DNA of 64,000 nt from Pseudarthrobacter naphthalenicus (GCF_029076445.1 NZ_JARESG010000015.1:44935-108934), one strand, 5' to 3'; shown: positions 16,752-25,292, numbered from the stretch's first letter. Made by a program: numbers and translations. Notes: a model not told the origin generated them from the sequence alone.

Positions 16752-16913
16752 TTACGTGTTGTCTGTGACGAGCTGCTTGGCGACGCCCATCGCGGACATG
16801 CCCCTGGGCCAGCCGGCGTAGAGCGTCACATGGGTGATGGCTTCGATCAGTTCATCCCGGGTCACGCCGTGTTCCTTCTTTAGGTCCGGAGTGAGTGGGG
16901 ACCGCCCGGGCGG
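16752..16913 (-). pseudogene. C-terminal remnant of a carboxymuconolactone decarboxylase-family gene
   Basis: Directly after the aldo/keto reductase TGA, and in the same reading frame, the frame continues open and encodes HGVTRDELIEAITHVTLYAGW, PRGMSAMGVAKQL and TAA. This is the last third of a CMD domain (typical C-terminus ELIEVITHLAFYAGWP). No start codon or N-terminal two thirds exist. The junction carries a perfect 14-bp palindrome ACCGCCCGGGCGGT (16901-16914) overlapping the reductase stop, suggesting a deletion that removed the 5' part. Confidence 0.8.
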
Positions 16914-17939
16914 TCACGGCCGTGTCCGCCGCCGCGCCTGCGCTGTGAGTTCGTGCGCGCCGTAGCTGTTGTCATCCGGGTTGACGGTGACGCCGGGTGC
17001 GACGATCTTGTCGATGCGGTCCAGCACGTCGGCTGAGAGCGTGATGTCCGCGGCGGGCAGGTAGGACTCCAGCTGCTCCATGGTGCGCGGACCCACGATG
17101 GCGGACGTCACCCCGGGGTGGTTGATCACGAAGGCGATGGCCAGCTCGATCAGGCTGAGTCCGGCTTCTTCGGCCAGTTGGGCGAGGTCCTCGACGATGT
17201 CGAGTTTGCGCTGGTTGGCAGGGCTTGTCATGTCGAACCGGGCGTTCGGCCGCGCGGATGAGGTGGGTGCGGACGCCGAGTCTTTGCGCCAACGTCCGGA
17301 CAGCCACCCGCCGCTGAGCGGGCTGTACGTGAGCGTTCCCATGCCGTACCGCTGCACGGTCGGGAGGACGTCCTCTTCGATGCCGCGGACAAGGATGGAG
17401 TAGGGCGGCTGTTCGGTGACGAACCGCTCCAGACGGCGTTCGCGTGACGCCCACTGGGCTTCAACGATGTGCGATCCGGAGTAGGACGAGGAGCCGATGT
17501 AGCGGACCTTGCCCTGGCGGACGAGGTCGGTGAGTGCGCCGAGGGTTTCCGCCACGTCCGTGTCCGGGCTGGACCGGTGGACCTGGTACAGGTCCAGGTA
17601 GTCGGTGTTCAGGCGGCGCAGGGAGTCTTCAACCTCGCGGATGATCCAGCGGCGGGATCCGCCGCGGTGGTTGGGATCCTCGCTCATGGGCATAAAGAAC
17701 TTCGTGGCCAGGAAGACATCGTCGCGGCGCCCGGCCAGCGCCTCGCCGACGATCTCCTCCGACGCCCCGCCGGAGTAAACGTCGGCGGTGTCGATGAAGT
17801 TGATGCCGGCGTCGAGGGCGCGGTGGATGATGCGGGCCGAATCGGCGCGGTCGTCGTTGCCCCAGGGGCCGAACATCATCGCGCCGAGGCAGAGGGGGCT
17901 GACCTGCACGCCGGTGCGGCCGAGTGGGCGGTATTCCAT
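16914..17939 (-). CDS. Aldo/keto reductase
   Basis: A 341-residue (alpha/beta)8-barrel NADPH oxidoreductase. The start MEYRPLGRTGVQVSPLCLGAM, the tetrad region FIDTADVYSGG (Asp, Tyr), LATKF (Lys), YQVHR (His), and the cofactor-binding C-terminal block TSAIVGPRTMEQLESYL are present. It reduces an unidentified aldehyde or ketone. It lies in an operon after a second aldo/keto reductase and a zinc alcohol dehydrogenase. Its stop codon sits in a palindrome that adjoins a CMD remnant. Confidence 0.9.
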   Translation of the reverse strand: MEYRPLGRTGVQVSPLCLGAMMFGPWGNDDRADSARIIHRALDAGINFIDTADVYSGGASEEIVGEALAGRRDDVFLATKFFMPMSEDPNHRGGSRRWIIREVEDSLRRLNTDYLDLYQVHRSSPDTDVAETLGALTDLVRQGKVRYIGSSSYSGSHIVEAQWASRERRLERFVTEQPPYSILVRGIEEDVLPTVQRYGMGTLTYSPLSGGWLSGRWRKDSASAPTSSARPNARFDMTSPANQRKLDIVEDLAQLAEEAGLSLIELAIAFVINHPGVTSAIVGPRTMEQLESYLPAADITLSADVLDRIDKIVAPGVTVNPDDNSYGAHELTAQARRRTRP

Positions 17940-17978
17940 GGAGTGGTTCTCTCTGTCGTGGGATTCAGGCTTCGGGGT

Positions 17979-18860
17979 TCAGGCTTCGGGGATGACCATG
18001 GCGAAGCGCTCCTCACGGGCCACGTCGGGGTCGGGTCCGTTCCGCACGCCGGTATCGAGGGCGTCGATGGCGGCGAGTTCGTCGGGCGTGAGTTCGAAAT
18101 CAAAGATGTCGAAGTTCTCGGCGATGCGGGCCGGGTTGGTCGATTTCGGGATGGCCGAGCGGCCCTGCTGCAGGTGCCAGCGCAGCATGACCTGGGCCGG
18201 GCTCTTTCCGTAGGTCCCCGCGATGGCGCCGATGGCCGGGTCCTCCATGACGTTCCGCCGGTCCTCGCCCCAGCCGGGGTAGAAGGTGATCCCGCCGATC
18301 GGTGACCAGGCCTGGGTGAGGATGCCGTGCCGGGCGTCGACTGCCTGGACATCCTGCTGGGTGAAGTAGGGGTGCAGTTCGATCTGGTTCACGGCCGGGA
18401 TGATGTCTGTCGAGGCCAGCAGCTTGTCCAGGTGGTGGGGCATGAAGTTGCTGACACCGATCGCCCGCACCCGCCCGTCGGCCAGCAGAGCCTCGAGTGC
18501 CCTGTAGGCGGCGATGGTCTTTTCGAACCGGTCAGGAGCGGGCTGGTGCAGGATGAGCAGGTCGATCTGGTCGACGCCGAGTTTGCCGGCGGCCTTCTTC
18601 CAGGCGTGGCGGGTCTGGTCGTAGCCGTAATCGCTGACCCAGACCTTGGTCTCGATGAACACCTCCGAACGGTCCAGGCCCGAGCCGCGGATGCCGTCAC
18701 CGACCTCCCGCTCGTTGCCGTAGGCGGCGGCTGTGTCAATGTGCCGGTATCCGGTGGCGAGTGCTGCTTCGACAGCCGCAGTGGTCTGCTCCGGCGGACT
18801 TTGGAAGACGCCCAGGCCGAGAGCCGGCATGGTGACGCCGTTGTTGAGTGTGAGGTTCAT
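17979..18860 (-). CDS. Aldo/keto reductase, 2,5-didehydrogluconate reductase type
   Basis: A 293-residue AKR. MPALGLGVFQSPPEQTTAAVEAAL at the start, IDTAAAYGNEREVG (Asp and Tyr of the tetrad), IETKVW (Lys), DLLILHQP (His) and the C-terminal IPKSTNPARIAENFDIFDFEL (cofactor 2'-phosphate site) are characteristic of the AKR5-like subgroup. The substrate is unknown. It is 35 bases downstream of the zinc dehydrogenase gene. A tandem duplication of about 14 bp (GGCTTCGGGGTTCA) spans its stop codon. Confidence 0.9.
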   Translation of the reverse strand: MNLTLNNGVTMPALGLGVFQSPPEQTTAAVEAALATGYRHIDTAAAYGNEREVGDGIRGSGLDRSEVFIETKVWVSDYGYDQTRHAWKKAAGKLGVDQIDLLILHQPAPDRFEKTIAAYRALEALLADGRVRAIGVSNFMPHHLDKLLASTDIIPAVNQIELHPYFTQQDVQAVDARHGILTQAWSPIGGITFYPGWGEDRRNVMEDPAIGAIAGTYGKSPAQVMLRWHLQQGRSAIPKSTNPARIAENFDIFDFELTPDELAAIDALDTGVRNGPDPDVAREERFAMVIPEA

Positions 18861-18895
18861 GTTTTTGTCCTGATTCTGTGGTTACGGGGGTGCGG

Positions 18896-19927
18896 TTACG
18901 GACGAACGAGTACTTTGAGTGCTTCACGCCCGGCCATGGCCTGGTAGCCGGCGGGAACGTCGTCCAGGCCGATGGTGCGGTCGAAGACCTTGCCCGGATC
19001 GATGCTTCCGTCAAGTACGAGCGGCAGCAGTTCCTCGATGTACGCGCGGGCGGGTGCGACGCCGCCGGTGAGGGTGATGTTGCGCAGGAACTCGGGGAAT
19101 CCGAGCGGCACGTCGGAGAACTGCGGCGCACCCACACGGCTGATGACGCCGCCGTCACGGACCACCCCAATCGCCATCTCGATCGCCGGTTTGAGACCGA
19201 CGGCTTCGAGCACGGCGTGCGTTCCGTCGCCGTTGGTGAGTTCCCTGACCTTGGCGATGCCTTCCGCGCCGCGTTCGGCGACCACATCGGTGGCACCGAA
19301 TTCGCGGCCGAGGTCGGTGCGGGCTTCGTGGCGGCCCATGAGGATGATGCGCGAGGCGCCCATCAGCCTGGCCGAGAGGACTGCCGAGAGGCCCACGGCG
19401 CCGTCGCCGATCACGGTGACGCTTTGGCCGGGTTTGATGCCTGCCTTCTTGGCCGCGTGGTAGCCGGTGCACATGACATCGGAGAGGCTCAGCAGCGACG
19501 GGATCAGTTTCTCGTCGAACCCCGGGGGGACCACCACCAGGGTTCCCGACGCCTGCGGGACCCGCGCAAATTCGCCCTGCCCGCCGTCGTTACGGCCACC
19601 CCAATGGGCGCCGTGGCGGCAGGAAGTCTGCAGGCCTTCCCGGCAGAAATCGCAGGTGCCGTCGGAGGCGACGAACGGTGCGATGACAAAGTCACCGACC
19701 GCCACGCCGGTCACGTCGGAGCCGATCTCTTCGACGACGCCGACGAATTCATGGCCCATGCGGGCGCCTTCGGCGGACTCGGGCCTGGAGGCGTAGGGCC
19801 ACAGGTCGCTGCCGCAAATGCAGCCGGCGACGATCCGCACGACCGCGTCGGTGGGCTCCTGGATGGTGGGGTTGGGGACGGTCTCGACGCGCACGTCGCC
19901 GGCGCCGTACATCAGTGTTGCTCGCAT
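18896..19927 (-). CDS. Zinc-dependent alcohol dehydrogenase (MDR family)
   Basis: A 343-residue medium-chain dehydrogenase. Catalytic zinc residues lie in GCICGSD and GHEFVGVVEE, structural-zinc cysteines in CDFCREGLQTSC, and the Rossmann loop is VTVIGDGAVGLSAV. It is the first gene of the leftward operon (dehydrogenase, two aldo/keto reductases, CMD remnant, cupin). The set is frequently found together in bacteria and is thought to handle reactive carbonyls; that is inference from context. The divergent XRE regulator probably controls it. Confidence 0.9.
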   Translation of the reverse strand: MRATLMYGAGDVRVETVPNPTIQEPTDAVVRIVAGCICGSDLWPYASRPESAEGARMGHEFVGVVEEIGSDVTGVAVGDFVIAPFVASDGTCDFCREGLQTSCRHGAHWGGRNDGGQGEFARVPQASGTLVVVPPGFDEKLIPSLLSLSDVMCTGYHAAKKAGIKPGQSVTVIGDGAVGLSAVLSARLMGASRIILMGRHEARTDLGREFGATDVVAERGAEGIAKVRELTNGDGTHAVLEAVGLKPAIEMAIGVVRDGGVISRVGAPQFSDVPLGFPEFLRNITLTGGVAPARAYIEELLPLVLDGSIDPGKVFDRTIGLDDVPAGYQAMAGREALKVLVRP

Positions 19928-20052
19928 TGTGATTCCTTACTAAGTGGGGCCGGTTTCCAGTCAACACCGGTCACGGACCTCGTGGGAGGGCAGGCTAGTA
20001 CCCCTTTCAAACGGTGGGGATTACCGCACGGCTGTGGTGGGTGCAGGTTTTA

Positions 20053-20065
20053 TGCATTCAATGCA
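20053..20065. promoter_or_regulatory. Candidate operator between the dehydrogenase operon and XRE regulator
   Basis: TGCATT-C-AATGCA is a perfect 13-bp palindrome in the 228-bp divergent intergenic space, about 90 bases before the regulator start and 125 before the dehydrogenase start. Confidence 0.5.
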
Positions 20066-20155
20066 ACCGTGATTCCGTGGCGGCCGGGAGTCACTGCCGG
20101 ACAGGGTAATGCCAGTCCCTCCCTCGTCCGGTGGACGGCGCGTAGCGTGGAGGCC

Positions 20156-21049
20156 ATGACACACAGCGATGATGTGCGGAAGTTCCTGACCTCCCGCCGG
20201 GCCAGGATCACGCCCGAGGAGGCGGGCCTGCCTCTCTATGGCGGGAACCGCCGGGTCACCGGGCTGCGCCGTGAGGAAGTGGCCATGCTCGCCGGGATGA
20301 GCGTGGACTACTACGTCCGCCTTGAGCGCGGCAACCTCTCCGGCGCCTCGGACAGCGTGATCGAAGCACTAGCCCGGGCCCTGAAGCTTGACGACGCGGA
20401 AACGGCCCACCTTTTTGACCTTGCGCGGGCAGCGACCGCTTCTCCGCGCGTGCGGCGCAAACGGAGCCCGCAGGCGGTGCGGCCCAGCGTGCAGCGCGTT
20501 GTTGACGCGATCACCACGGCCCCTGCCTGGGTCCGCAATGACCGCGGAGATGTGCTGGCGTCCAACGAACTGGGCCGGGCTCTTTACCTGGAGATGATGG
20601 CAGAGCAGGTCACGCCGCCGAACAGCGCGCGCTTCACCTTCCTCAACCCGAAAGCGAGGGACTTCTTCGCCGACTGGGAACGCAGCGCGGACGACATCGT
20701 GGCCGTCCTGCGCTCCACAGCCGGGAAGAACCCTTACGACAAAGACCTGACGGACCTGATTGGTGAACTGTCCACCCGCAGCGAGGAGTTCCGCACCAGG
20801 TGGGCCAGGCACGATGTGAAGTACCACCGCACCGGCCGCAAGCGGCTCCACCACCCGATCGTGGGTGACCTGGACCTGAGCTTCGAAGCCCTGGAGCTCC
20901 CCACAGACCCCGGGCTGCGGATCAACGTGTACACGGCAGATCCCGGCACACCCTCGGAGGATGCCCTGAAAGTCCTGGCCAGCTGGGCCGCCACCCAGCG
21001 CGCCGACGAAATCCCTGTCAGGCACCCAACGGAAGCGCCGCCGTCGTAA
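20156..21049 (+). CDS. XRE-family helix-turn-helix regulator with MmyB-like C-terminal domain
   Basis: A 297-residue regulator. Residues 1-80 hold an XRE HTH (RVTGLRREEVAMLAGMSVDYYVRLERGN), and the rest is the MmyB-like ligand domain (VDAITTAPAWVRNDRGDVLASNELGRALY, HHPIVGDLDLSFEALELP). Such regulators sit divergent from dehydrogenase/aldo-keto reductase operons, as here. TAGCGT lies seven bases before the ATG and the GGAGG two bases before it is too close, so translation is probably leaderless. The C-terminal PPS-stop lies in a hairpin. Confidence 0.9.
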   Translation: MTHSDDVRKFLTSRRARITPEEAGLPLYGGNRRVTGLRREEVAMLAGMSVDYYVRLERGNLSGASDSVIEALARALKLDDAETAHLFDLARAATASPRVRRKRSPQAVRPSVQRVVDAITTAPAWVRNDRGDVLASNELGRALYLEMMAEQVTPPNSARFTFLNPKARDFFADWERSADDIVAVLRSTAGKNPYDKDLTDLIGELSTRSEEFRTRWARHDVKYHRTGRKRLHHPIVGDLDLSFEALELPTDPGLRINVYTADPGTPSEDALKVLASWAATQRADEIPVRHPTEAPPS

Positions 21050-21066
21050 TGTCCGACGGCGGCGCT
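21034..21066. terminator. Stop-codon-overlapping hairpin after XRE regulator
   Basis: Perfect 13-bp stem (21034-21046 / 21054-21066; arm AGCGCCGCCGTCG) whose 7-nt loop carries the end of the TAA stop. It is close in sequence to the hairpin at 15484-15511. Confidence 0.75.
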
Positions 21067-21106
21067 GACCAGCTGCCTTCTGCGCATGCGGCTACTGCGC
21101 CCGCGG

Positions 21107-21427
21107 CTACTGCCCCGGCGCCCGGTAGGAAGGCGTCTTCCTGGCAGCCTCGTCAATGTCCTCCGGTGTCATGAGCGGCTTCAGGCGGACATCCACGGTG
21201 CCGGTGGAATTGATCATCAGTGACAGGGCCGCCGCGGCCGCCTGGTCCGGCACATCAAAAACACCAAGGACGTCGATGTCCCCGAACGCGTAGTAAAAAC
21301 TCTCCAGTGATCCGCCCACCGAACTGAGCGCCTCCGCCAGCGCTTCCCGCCGTTTGGTGCCCCCTTCACGCATGAGCCCGGTAATTCCGTCGCCCACGTA
21401 ATTGGCTTCAAACAGATACTTCGTCAT
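21107..21427 (-). CDS. GYD domain protein
   Basis: A 106-residue protein. MTKYLFEANYVGDGITGLMREG at the start, VGGSLESFYYAFGDIDVLGVFDVPDQAAA in the middle and KPLMTPEDIDEAA at the end match the GYD (DUF3303-like) alpha-beta family, small ferredoxin-like-fold proteins of unknown function. ATG 21427 has AGGAAA seven bases upstream; the 34-codon in-frame extension has atypical composition and no ribosome site. Confidence 0.85.
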   Translation of the reverse strand: MTKYLFEANYVGDGITGLMREGGTKRREALAEALSSVGGSLESFYYAFGDIDVLGVFDVPDQAAAAALSLMINSTGTVDVRLKPLMTPEDIDEAARKTPSYRAPGQ

Positions 21428-21819
21428 GGTTTTTCCTGTCCCGTGGTGTCCAGGACGCGGCATCCCAGCGTGTGCCTGGCCCCCGTGAGGGAGGGTCCTG
21501 GCCGGTCCCCCGCGTGGGGCCGTGGCCATAGCCTAGGCCCGCCGCCGGGCAGTGACAACGGCTTCCGCAAAGTGCCGGGGCGGTGCGCCGGGGCGCCCGG
21601 CGCCGTCGTGGGCGCTGTCGTGGGGCACATTGACGGCGACCCGGTCCGGAACCGGCTCAATCCGCGGCGTGTCCGTGTCAATGTGCCCCGATTCGGCCGC
21701 GCATTCAGCGTCAACTGTGGGGGCCCTGGCAATACCCCTATCAGCGCAACCTTCCTCGGCAACAAGCGAACGGGTGCAATGGATGCAGGCCATTTCCCCT
21801 GCACCAATGAGGAGTTCGC
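21428..21819. other. 392-bp intergenic region with a long-range inverted repeat
   Basis: I see no convincing gene. A perfect 13-bp inverted repeat GGGGCACATTGAC (21622-21634) / GTCAATGTGCCCC (21677-21689) encloses 42 bases that include the smaller symmetry CCGGTCCGGAACCGG. Close to the MFS start, TGCACC and GGTGCA (about 21775-21808) form a second short inverted repeat. Both may be regulator sites for the downstream exporter gene. Confidence 0.5.
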
Positions 21820-23055
21820 ATGCGCGGGCAGACAACAACCGAGGGCGGCGTTACGGCCGCCGGTACCAAGCACGTTAAGGTCCGACGGCGGCCCCGGCTC
21901 CCGCTGGCCGTCTACGTTCTGGCGCTGGGCACCCTCCTGATGCTCACCAGCGAGTTCGTGGTGGCCGGTATCCTGCCGCTGATCGCAAGTGACATGCAGG
22001 TGAGCGTCGCGCAGGCCGGATCTCTGATCACCGTCTTCGCGATCGGCATGGTGGTGGGCGCGCCGCTGATGGCGATGCTGACAATTCGCCTGTCCAAGCA
22101 GCTGACGCTGGTCCTGGCGCTCATCGTCTTCGTTGCCGGCCATGTTGTGGTGGCGCTGGGCCAGGACTTCACGCTGCTGCTGGCGGCACGGTTTGTCAGC
22201 GCGCTTGCCACCGGCGCGTTCTGGGCAGTCTCAGCTGTGGTGGCCACCCGCGCGGCGGGGCCGTCCTCCGGCGCCCGGGCGGTAGCTGTGGTGGGTGCCG
22301 GCGGGGCCTTGGCCACCGTCCTCGGCGTGCCTCTGGGGGCCTTCGTCGCGCAGGTGGTCGGCTGGCGCGGAACCTTCTGGGCGCTGGCGGCGGCCGCCTC
22401 GCTGGCCACTGTACTCGTCGCCCGCCTTATTCCGCACGACTCCCCCGGCGCGCACCCAACGTCCCTCCGTGCTGAACTGGCCGGCCTGCGCTCGGGCCGG
22501 CTGTGGCTGGCGCTGGCCGCATGTGCCACGACGTGCGGCGGCGTACTCGCCGCCTACTCCTACATCGCCCCGATCCTCATCGACCAGGCCGGAGTGACAG
22601 TTGCCCATGTGCCGCTGGTGCTCACCGGGTTCGGCATCGGTTCGGTCATCGGCACCCTCCTCGCTGGCCGTTTCGGCGATGCCCACCCGGGCCCGATCAC
22701 CATCGTCACCCCCGCCGTGACCACCGTCCTCCTGCTCGCCATCAGCCTGGTGTCCGGTTCGCCCTGGTTGACCAGCGCCCTGATGGTCCTGCTGGGCCTG
22801 TTCGGTCTCAGCGCCAACAGCGTGCTGATCCACCTCGCGGTGCGCTTCGCCGGGAAGGCCGCCACCCTCGGTTCAGCCCTCAGCGTCTCCGCGTTCAACG
22901 CCGGCACCGCCGTGGGGACCGCCTTTGCCGGCGCTGCCTTGGTGTCCCCGCTCGGGACCAGGGGCCCGGGGCTGGTGGGCACCATCATTGCCGCGTTGAC
23001 CCTGATTCCCGCCGCTGCACTCGCCTTAGCTCGCCGCCGCCGGGCGGCGCAGTAG
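21820..23055 (+). CDS. MFS transporter, drug:H+ antiporter 1 (Cmx/AraJ-like)
   Basis: A 411-residue permease with 12 predicted helices. The basic N-terminus precedes PLAVYVLALGTLLMLTSEFVVAGILPLIA, a segment typical of Cmx/PbuE/AraJ exporters, and motif C-like VVGAGGALATVLGVPLGAFV is present. It is likely a proton-driven exporter of an unknown small molecule. GAGGAG lies five bases before the ATG. A methyltransferase gene follows after 41 bases on the same strand. Confidence 0.88.
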   Translation: MRGQTTTEGGVTAAGTKHVKVRRRPRLPLAVYVLALGTLLMLTSEFVVAGILPLIASDMQVSVAQAGSLITVFAIGMVVGAPLMAMLTIRLSKQLTLVLALIVFVAGHVVVALGQDFTLLLAARFVSALATGAFWAVSAVVATRAAGPSSGARAVAVVGAGGALATVLGVPLGAFVAQVVGWRGTFWALAAAASLATVLVARLIPHDSPGAHPTSLRAELAGLRSGRLWLALAACATTCGGVLAAYSYIAPILIDQAGVTVAHVPLVLTGFGIGSVIGTLLAGRFGDAHPGPITIVTPAVTTVLLLAISLVSGSPWLTSALMVLLGLFGLSANSVLIHLAVRFAGKAATLGSALSVSAFNAGTAVGTAFAGAALVSPLGTRGPGLVGTIIAALTLIPAAALALARRRRAAQ

Positions 23056-23096
23056 GCTCCGCAGTGAGAAGAAGTACGACGGCGGGAGGAACCACC

Positions 23097-23996
23097 GTGA
23101 CTGAATTTGAGGACCAGGGGCTGCCGCTGACCGCCCTGGCCGTGGCTGCGGGGCGCGCGGTGGAAACCTCCCGGCCCGGCGGGCTCGTGGCGGACCCGTT
23201 TGCCCTGGCGCTGGTGGAAGCTGCCCGGTCGCACGTGGATTTCCCCACCGCCTGGCCGGCGGCTCCCAGCACCGCCTCCCCGCTACAGCAGCCGCTTCTG
23301 CTGGCATCGATCTACATCGCGGTGCGGACCCGGTTCATCGACGATTTCCTGCGTTCAGATTCACAGCCGCCAACCCCCCAGACGGTGATCCTGGGCGCCG
23401 GGCTGGATACCCGCGCGTACCGCCTCCCCTGGCCCATGGGCTCACGGGTCTTCGAAATCGATCACGCCAACGTCCTCGAGTTCAAAGCCGGCGTACTGGG
23501 CCGGCTTGCCGTCCGGCCGGCGCCCGAGCTGGTCACCGTGGCCACCGACCTCGCCCTCCCCTGGCGCGAGCCGCTTGTTGCGGCCGGTTTTGACCCCTTG
23601 CAGCCCACCACCTGGGTCCTGGAGGGCCTGCTTCCCTACCTCGACGCCGCCGCTCAACTGTCGGTGCTGAAGGAAGTTGCAGCGTTGTCCGCACCGGGCT
23701 CCCGGGCCGTGATCGAGCGGGCCGTGCCGCTGCCTAAGACCGACGATGTAGAAGCCAAGCTGCGGGACTTCAGCCTGCAGACCGGCCTGTCCATGACTGA
23801 ACTGCTGGCGCGGGCCGACCCGCCCGATCCGCTGGAACTGCTCACGGCGGCCGGCTGGCGGTGCACCGGCCACACGGTCCAGGAGCTGTGCGCCACTTAC
23901 AACCGCCCGCTGTCCCTTGCCGTACCCACTCAATCCCCACCGCCCCAGGCGCCATCCGGCCAGTCCCGTGGCGGCTTCGTCACTGCCCTCCGCTGA
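23097..23996 (+). CDS. Class I SAM-dependent methyltransferase, LCMT/PPM1-like family
   Basis: A 299-residue protein of the leucine carboxyl methyltransferase-like family common in actinobacteria. SRPGGLVADPFALALVEAA near residue 25, TRFIDDFL, the SAM motif QTVILGAGLDTRAYRLPWP (~residue 100) and VFEIDHANVLEFKA, WVLEGLLPYLD and LRDFSLQTGLS follow the family order. The methyl acceptor is unknown. The GTG start has GGGAGGA six bases upstream. It may share the message of the MFS exporter upstream. Confidence 0.88.
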   Translation: MTEFEDQGLPLTALAVAAGRAVETSRPGGLVADPFALALVEAARSHVDFPTAWPAAPSTASPLQQPLLLASIYIAVRTRFIDDFLRSDSQPPTPQTVILGAGLDTRAYRLPWPMGSRVFEIDHANVLEFKAGVLGRLAVRPAPELVTVATDLALPWREPLVAAGFDPLQPTTWVLEGLLPYLDAAAQLSVLKEVAALSAPGSRAVIERAVPLPKTDDVEAKLRDFSLQTGLSMTELLARADPPDPLELLTAAGWRCTGHTVQELCATYNRPLSLAVPTQSPPPQAPSGQSRGGFVTALR

Positions 23997-24058
23997 GCCA
24001 AGCGCGGGCACCCCGCCCGGGCGCCGCCGTCGTACGTCTCCGTCCGCGGAGCACGGCG

Positions 24059-24247
24059 TCACGAGACGCGGCGGAATTCCCCTGACGGAAGCTGGACGTG
24101 GATTGGCAGGACCAGCTGGATATGGGTGGCGCCGATCGGCTCCTCAAGCAGCTCGTTGATGGAGGTCTGCCCCTCCAGCTCAGTCGTCTGTTTCGTACCC
24201 ACCCATCGACAATAGGTGAACCGCAGCCGCCGCGAATCCCATGACAC
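24059..24247 (-). CDS. Small hypothetical protein (62 residues)
   Basis: An open frame with balanced, non-repetitive composition (RRLRFTYCRWVGTKQTTELE, INELLEEPIGATHIQLVLP, ending PSGEFRRVS) begins at GTG 24247 behind GGGGAT, 20 bases downstream of the lipoprotein stop on the same strand. Composition differs from the Arg/Pro-rich shadows of the other frames, which is why I call it. No family is recognised. Confidence 0.45.
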   Translation of the reverse strand: MSWDSRRLRFTYCRWVGTKQTTELEGQTSINELLEEPIGATHIQLVLPIHVQLPSGEFRRVS

Positions 24248-24267
24248 GGCATCCCCGAGGAAGACTG

Positions 24268-25092
24268 TTAGCCGACTGGCACGAGCTTGTAGGCGAAGCG
24301 GCCGGCCACGCCACCAGCAGGACTGACACTCACCTCCACTCCCTCGTCGGGCAGCGTCACGGGTGCCGTGAATACCTGCCCCTCGCAGGGGATCTGTGTG
24401 GGGACAACAACCTCGGCACCCGCTGCGGTGGACACCGACACCTCGGCCCCGGCTGGTCCATCGCAGACCAGGCGGAATTCGTACTTGCCCGGTGGGGCCA
24501 GGAGCGTTCCCACGGTGGTGGTGTCTGCCATACTGGCGCCCACGAATTCGCCGGGCAATTGCGGTTGCAAATGCTTCGCTGACCATTCTGAGAAGTCCGC
24601 CAGCGCCGACGCCCTGGGGTCCGGGTTGGTCTGCACCTTAACGCCTGTTGCGGAGGGCCCACCTATACGCGGGACTGCACTGATGGTCACCGGCCCGCCC
24701 GGGTGCCTGAAGAAGCGGTCCAGCACGGTGTCGCACTCAAAGTCCGACGCCTCGGGGATGCCGTCAGCCTTCACGATGGTGAGCCTGGCCCCGTAAACTC
24801 CGGCACAGGCGCCGGTGACCTGATAATCCCCCGGCGCCAGCACCAGGAACAACTTCCCAACGGGCTCCGCCTCGGAGGGCATGCCGGGATCCGACGCCGG
24901 CAACCCGAGCAGACGGGCCACCTCGGCGGTGTTTTCCGCAAAGGACCGTGGCGGCGTTGGTGCCGGCGCGGACGTGTGAGCCGATGTATCGGCAGGGCCG
25001 TTGTATTCGCACCCTGTGAGCGCCAGGCCAAGACCGGCCGCCATCAAAAGGACGCTTCCGCGCCCGGCCGGCATTCCCCCAAGAGCTGACAT
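24268..25092 (-). CDS. Secreted lipoprotein of unknown function
   Basis: A 274-residue protein with a lipoprotein signal: SVLLMAAGLGLALTGC, with cysteine ~29 as lipid attachment site. A Ser/Thr/Ala/Pro-rich linker follows, then two regions with beta-sandwich-like character (GDYQVTGACAGVYGARLTIV and GKYEFRLVCDGPAGAEVSVS), each with a Cys pair, suggesting a repeated domain with disulfides. ATG 25092 is supported by a TAGACT seven bases upstream (leaderless); longer starts at 25131 or 25233 would bury the signal. No family is recognised. Confidence 0.7.
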   Translation of the reverse strand: MSALGGMPAGRGSVLLMAAGLGLALTGCEYNGPADTSAHTSAPAPTPPRSFAENTAEVARLLGLPASDPGMPSEAEPVGKLFLVLAPGDYQVTGACAGVYGARLTIVKADGIPEASDFECDTVLDRFFRHPGGPVTISAVPRIGGPSATGVKVQTNPDPRASALADFSEWSAKHLQPQLPGEFVGASMADTTTVGTLLAPPGKYEFRLVCDGPAGAEVSVSTAAGAEVVVPTQIPCEGQVFTAPVTLPDEGVEVSVSPAGGVAGRFAYKLVPVG

Positions 25093-25150
25093 GCCTCCGA
25101 GTCTAGGGCCTCCCCACCGAGGCGATGCCATGACAGGATGGGGCGCATGA

Positions 25151-25273
25151 GCCGAGTCACGTGCCGTCGCGGGCGAACGGCCGCTCGACGGCGTCGGGAA
25201 CCTGACGCTGGAGCCGACCGAAGTGCGCGGCACCAGTCTCGTGACGCACGTGCACTACCGGGTGATGCACTGA
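25151..25273 (+). pseudogene. Possible 3' remnant of an unidentified gene
   Basis: One frame runs from a stop at 25148 to TGA 25271-25273, ending GNLTLEPTEVRGTSLVTHVHYRVMH, which reads like a genuine beta-strand-rich C-terminus. It has no plausible start or ribosome site and is followed after 19 bases by a strong hairpin. It may be the tail of a gene lost by deletion. Weak evidence. Confidence 0.3.
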
Positions 25274-25292
25274 GAACGCTCGGAGGAGTGCC

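Noticed and set aside
18878..20155. Upstream extension of the XRE regulator frame (426 codons)
   Set aside because: Runs antisense through the zinc dehydrogenase gene; the regulator's HTH starts at 20156 with its own -10.
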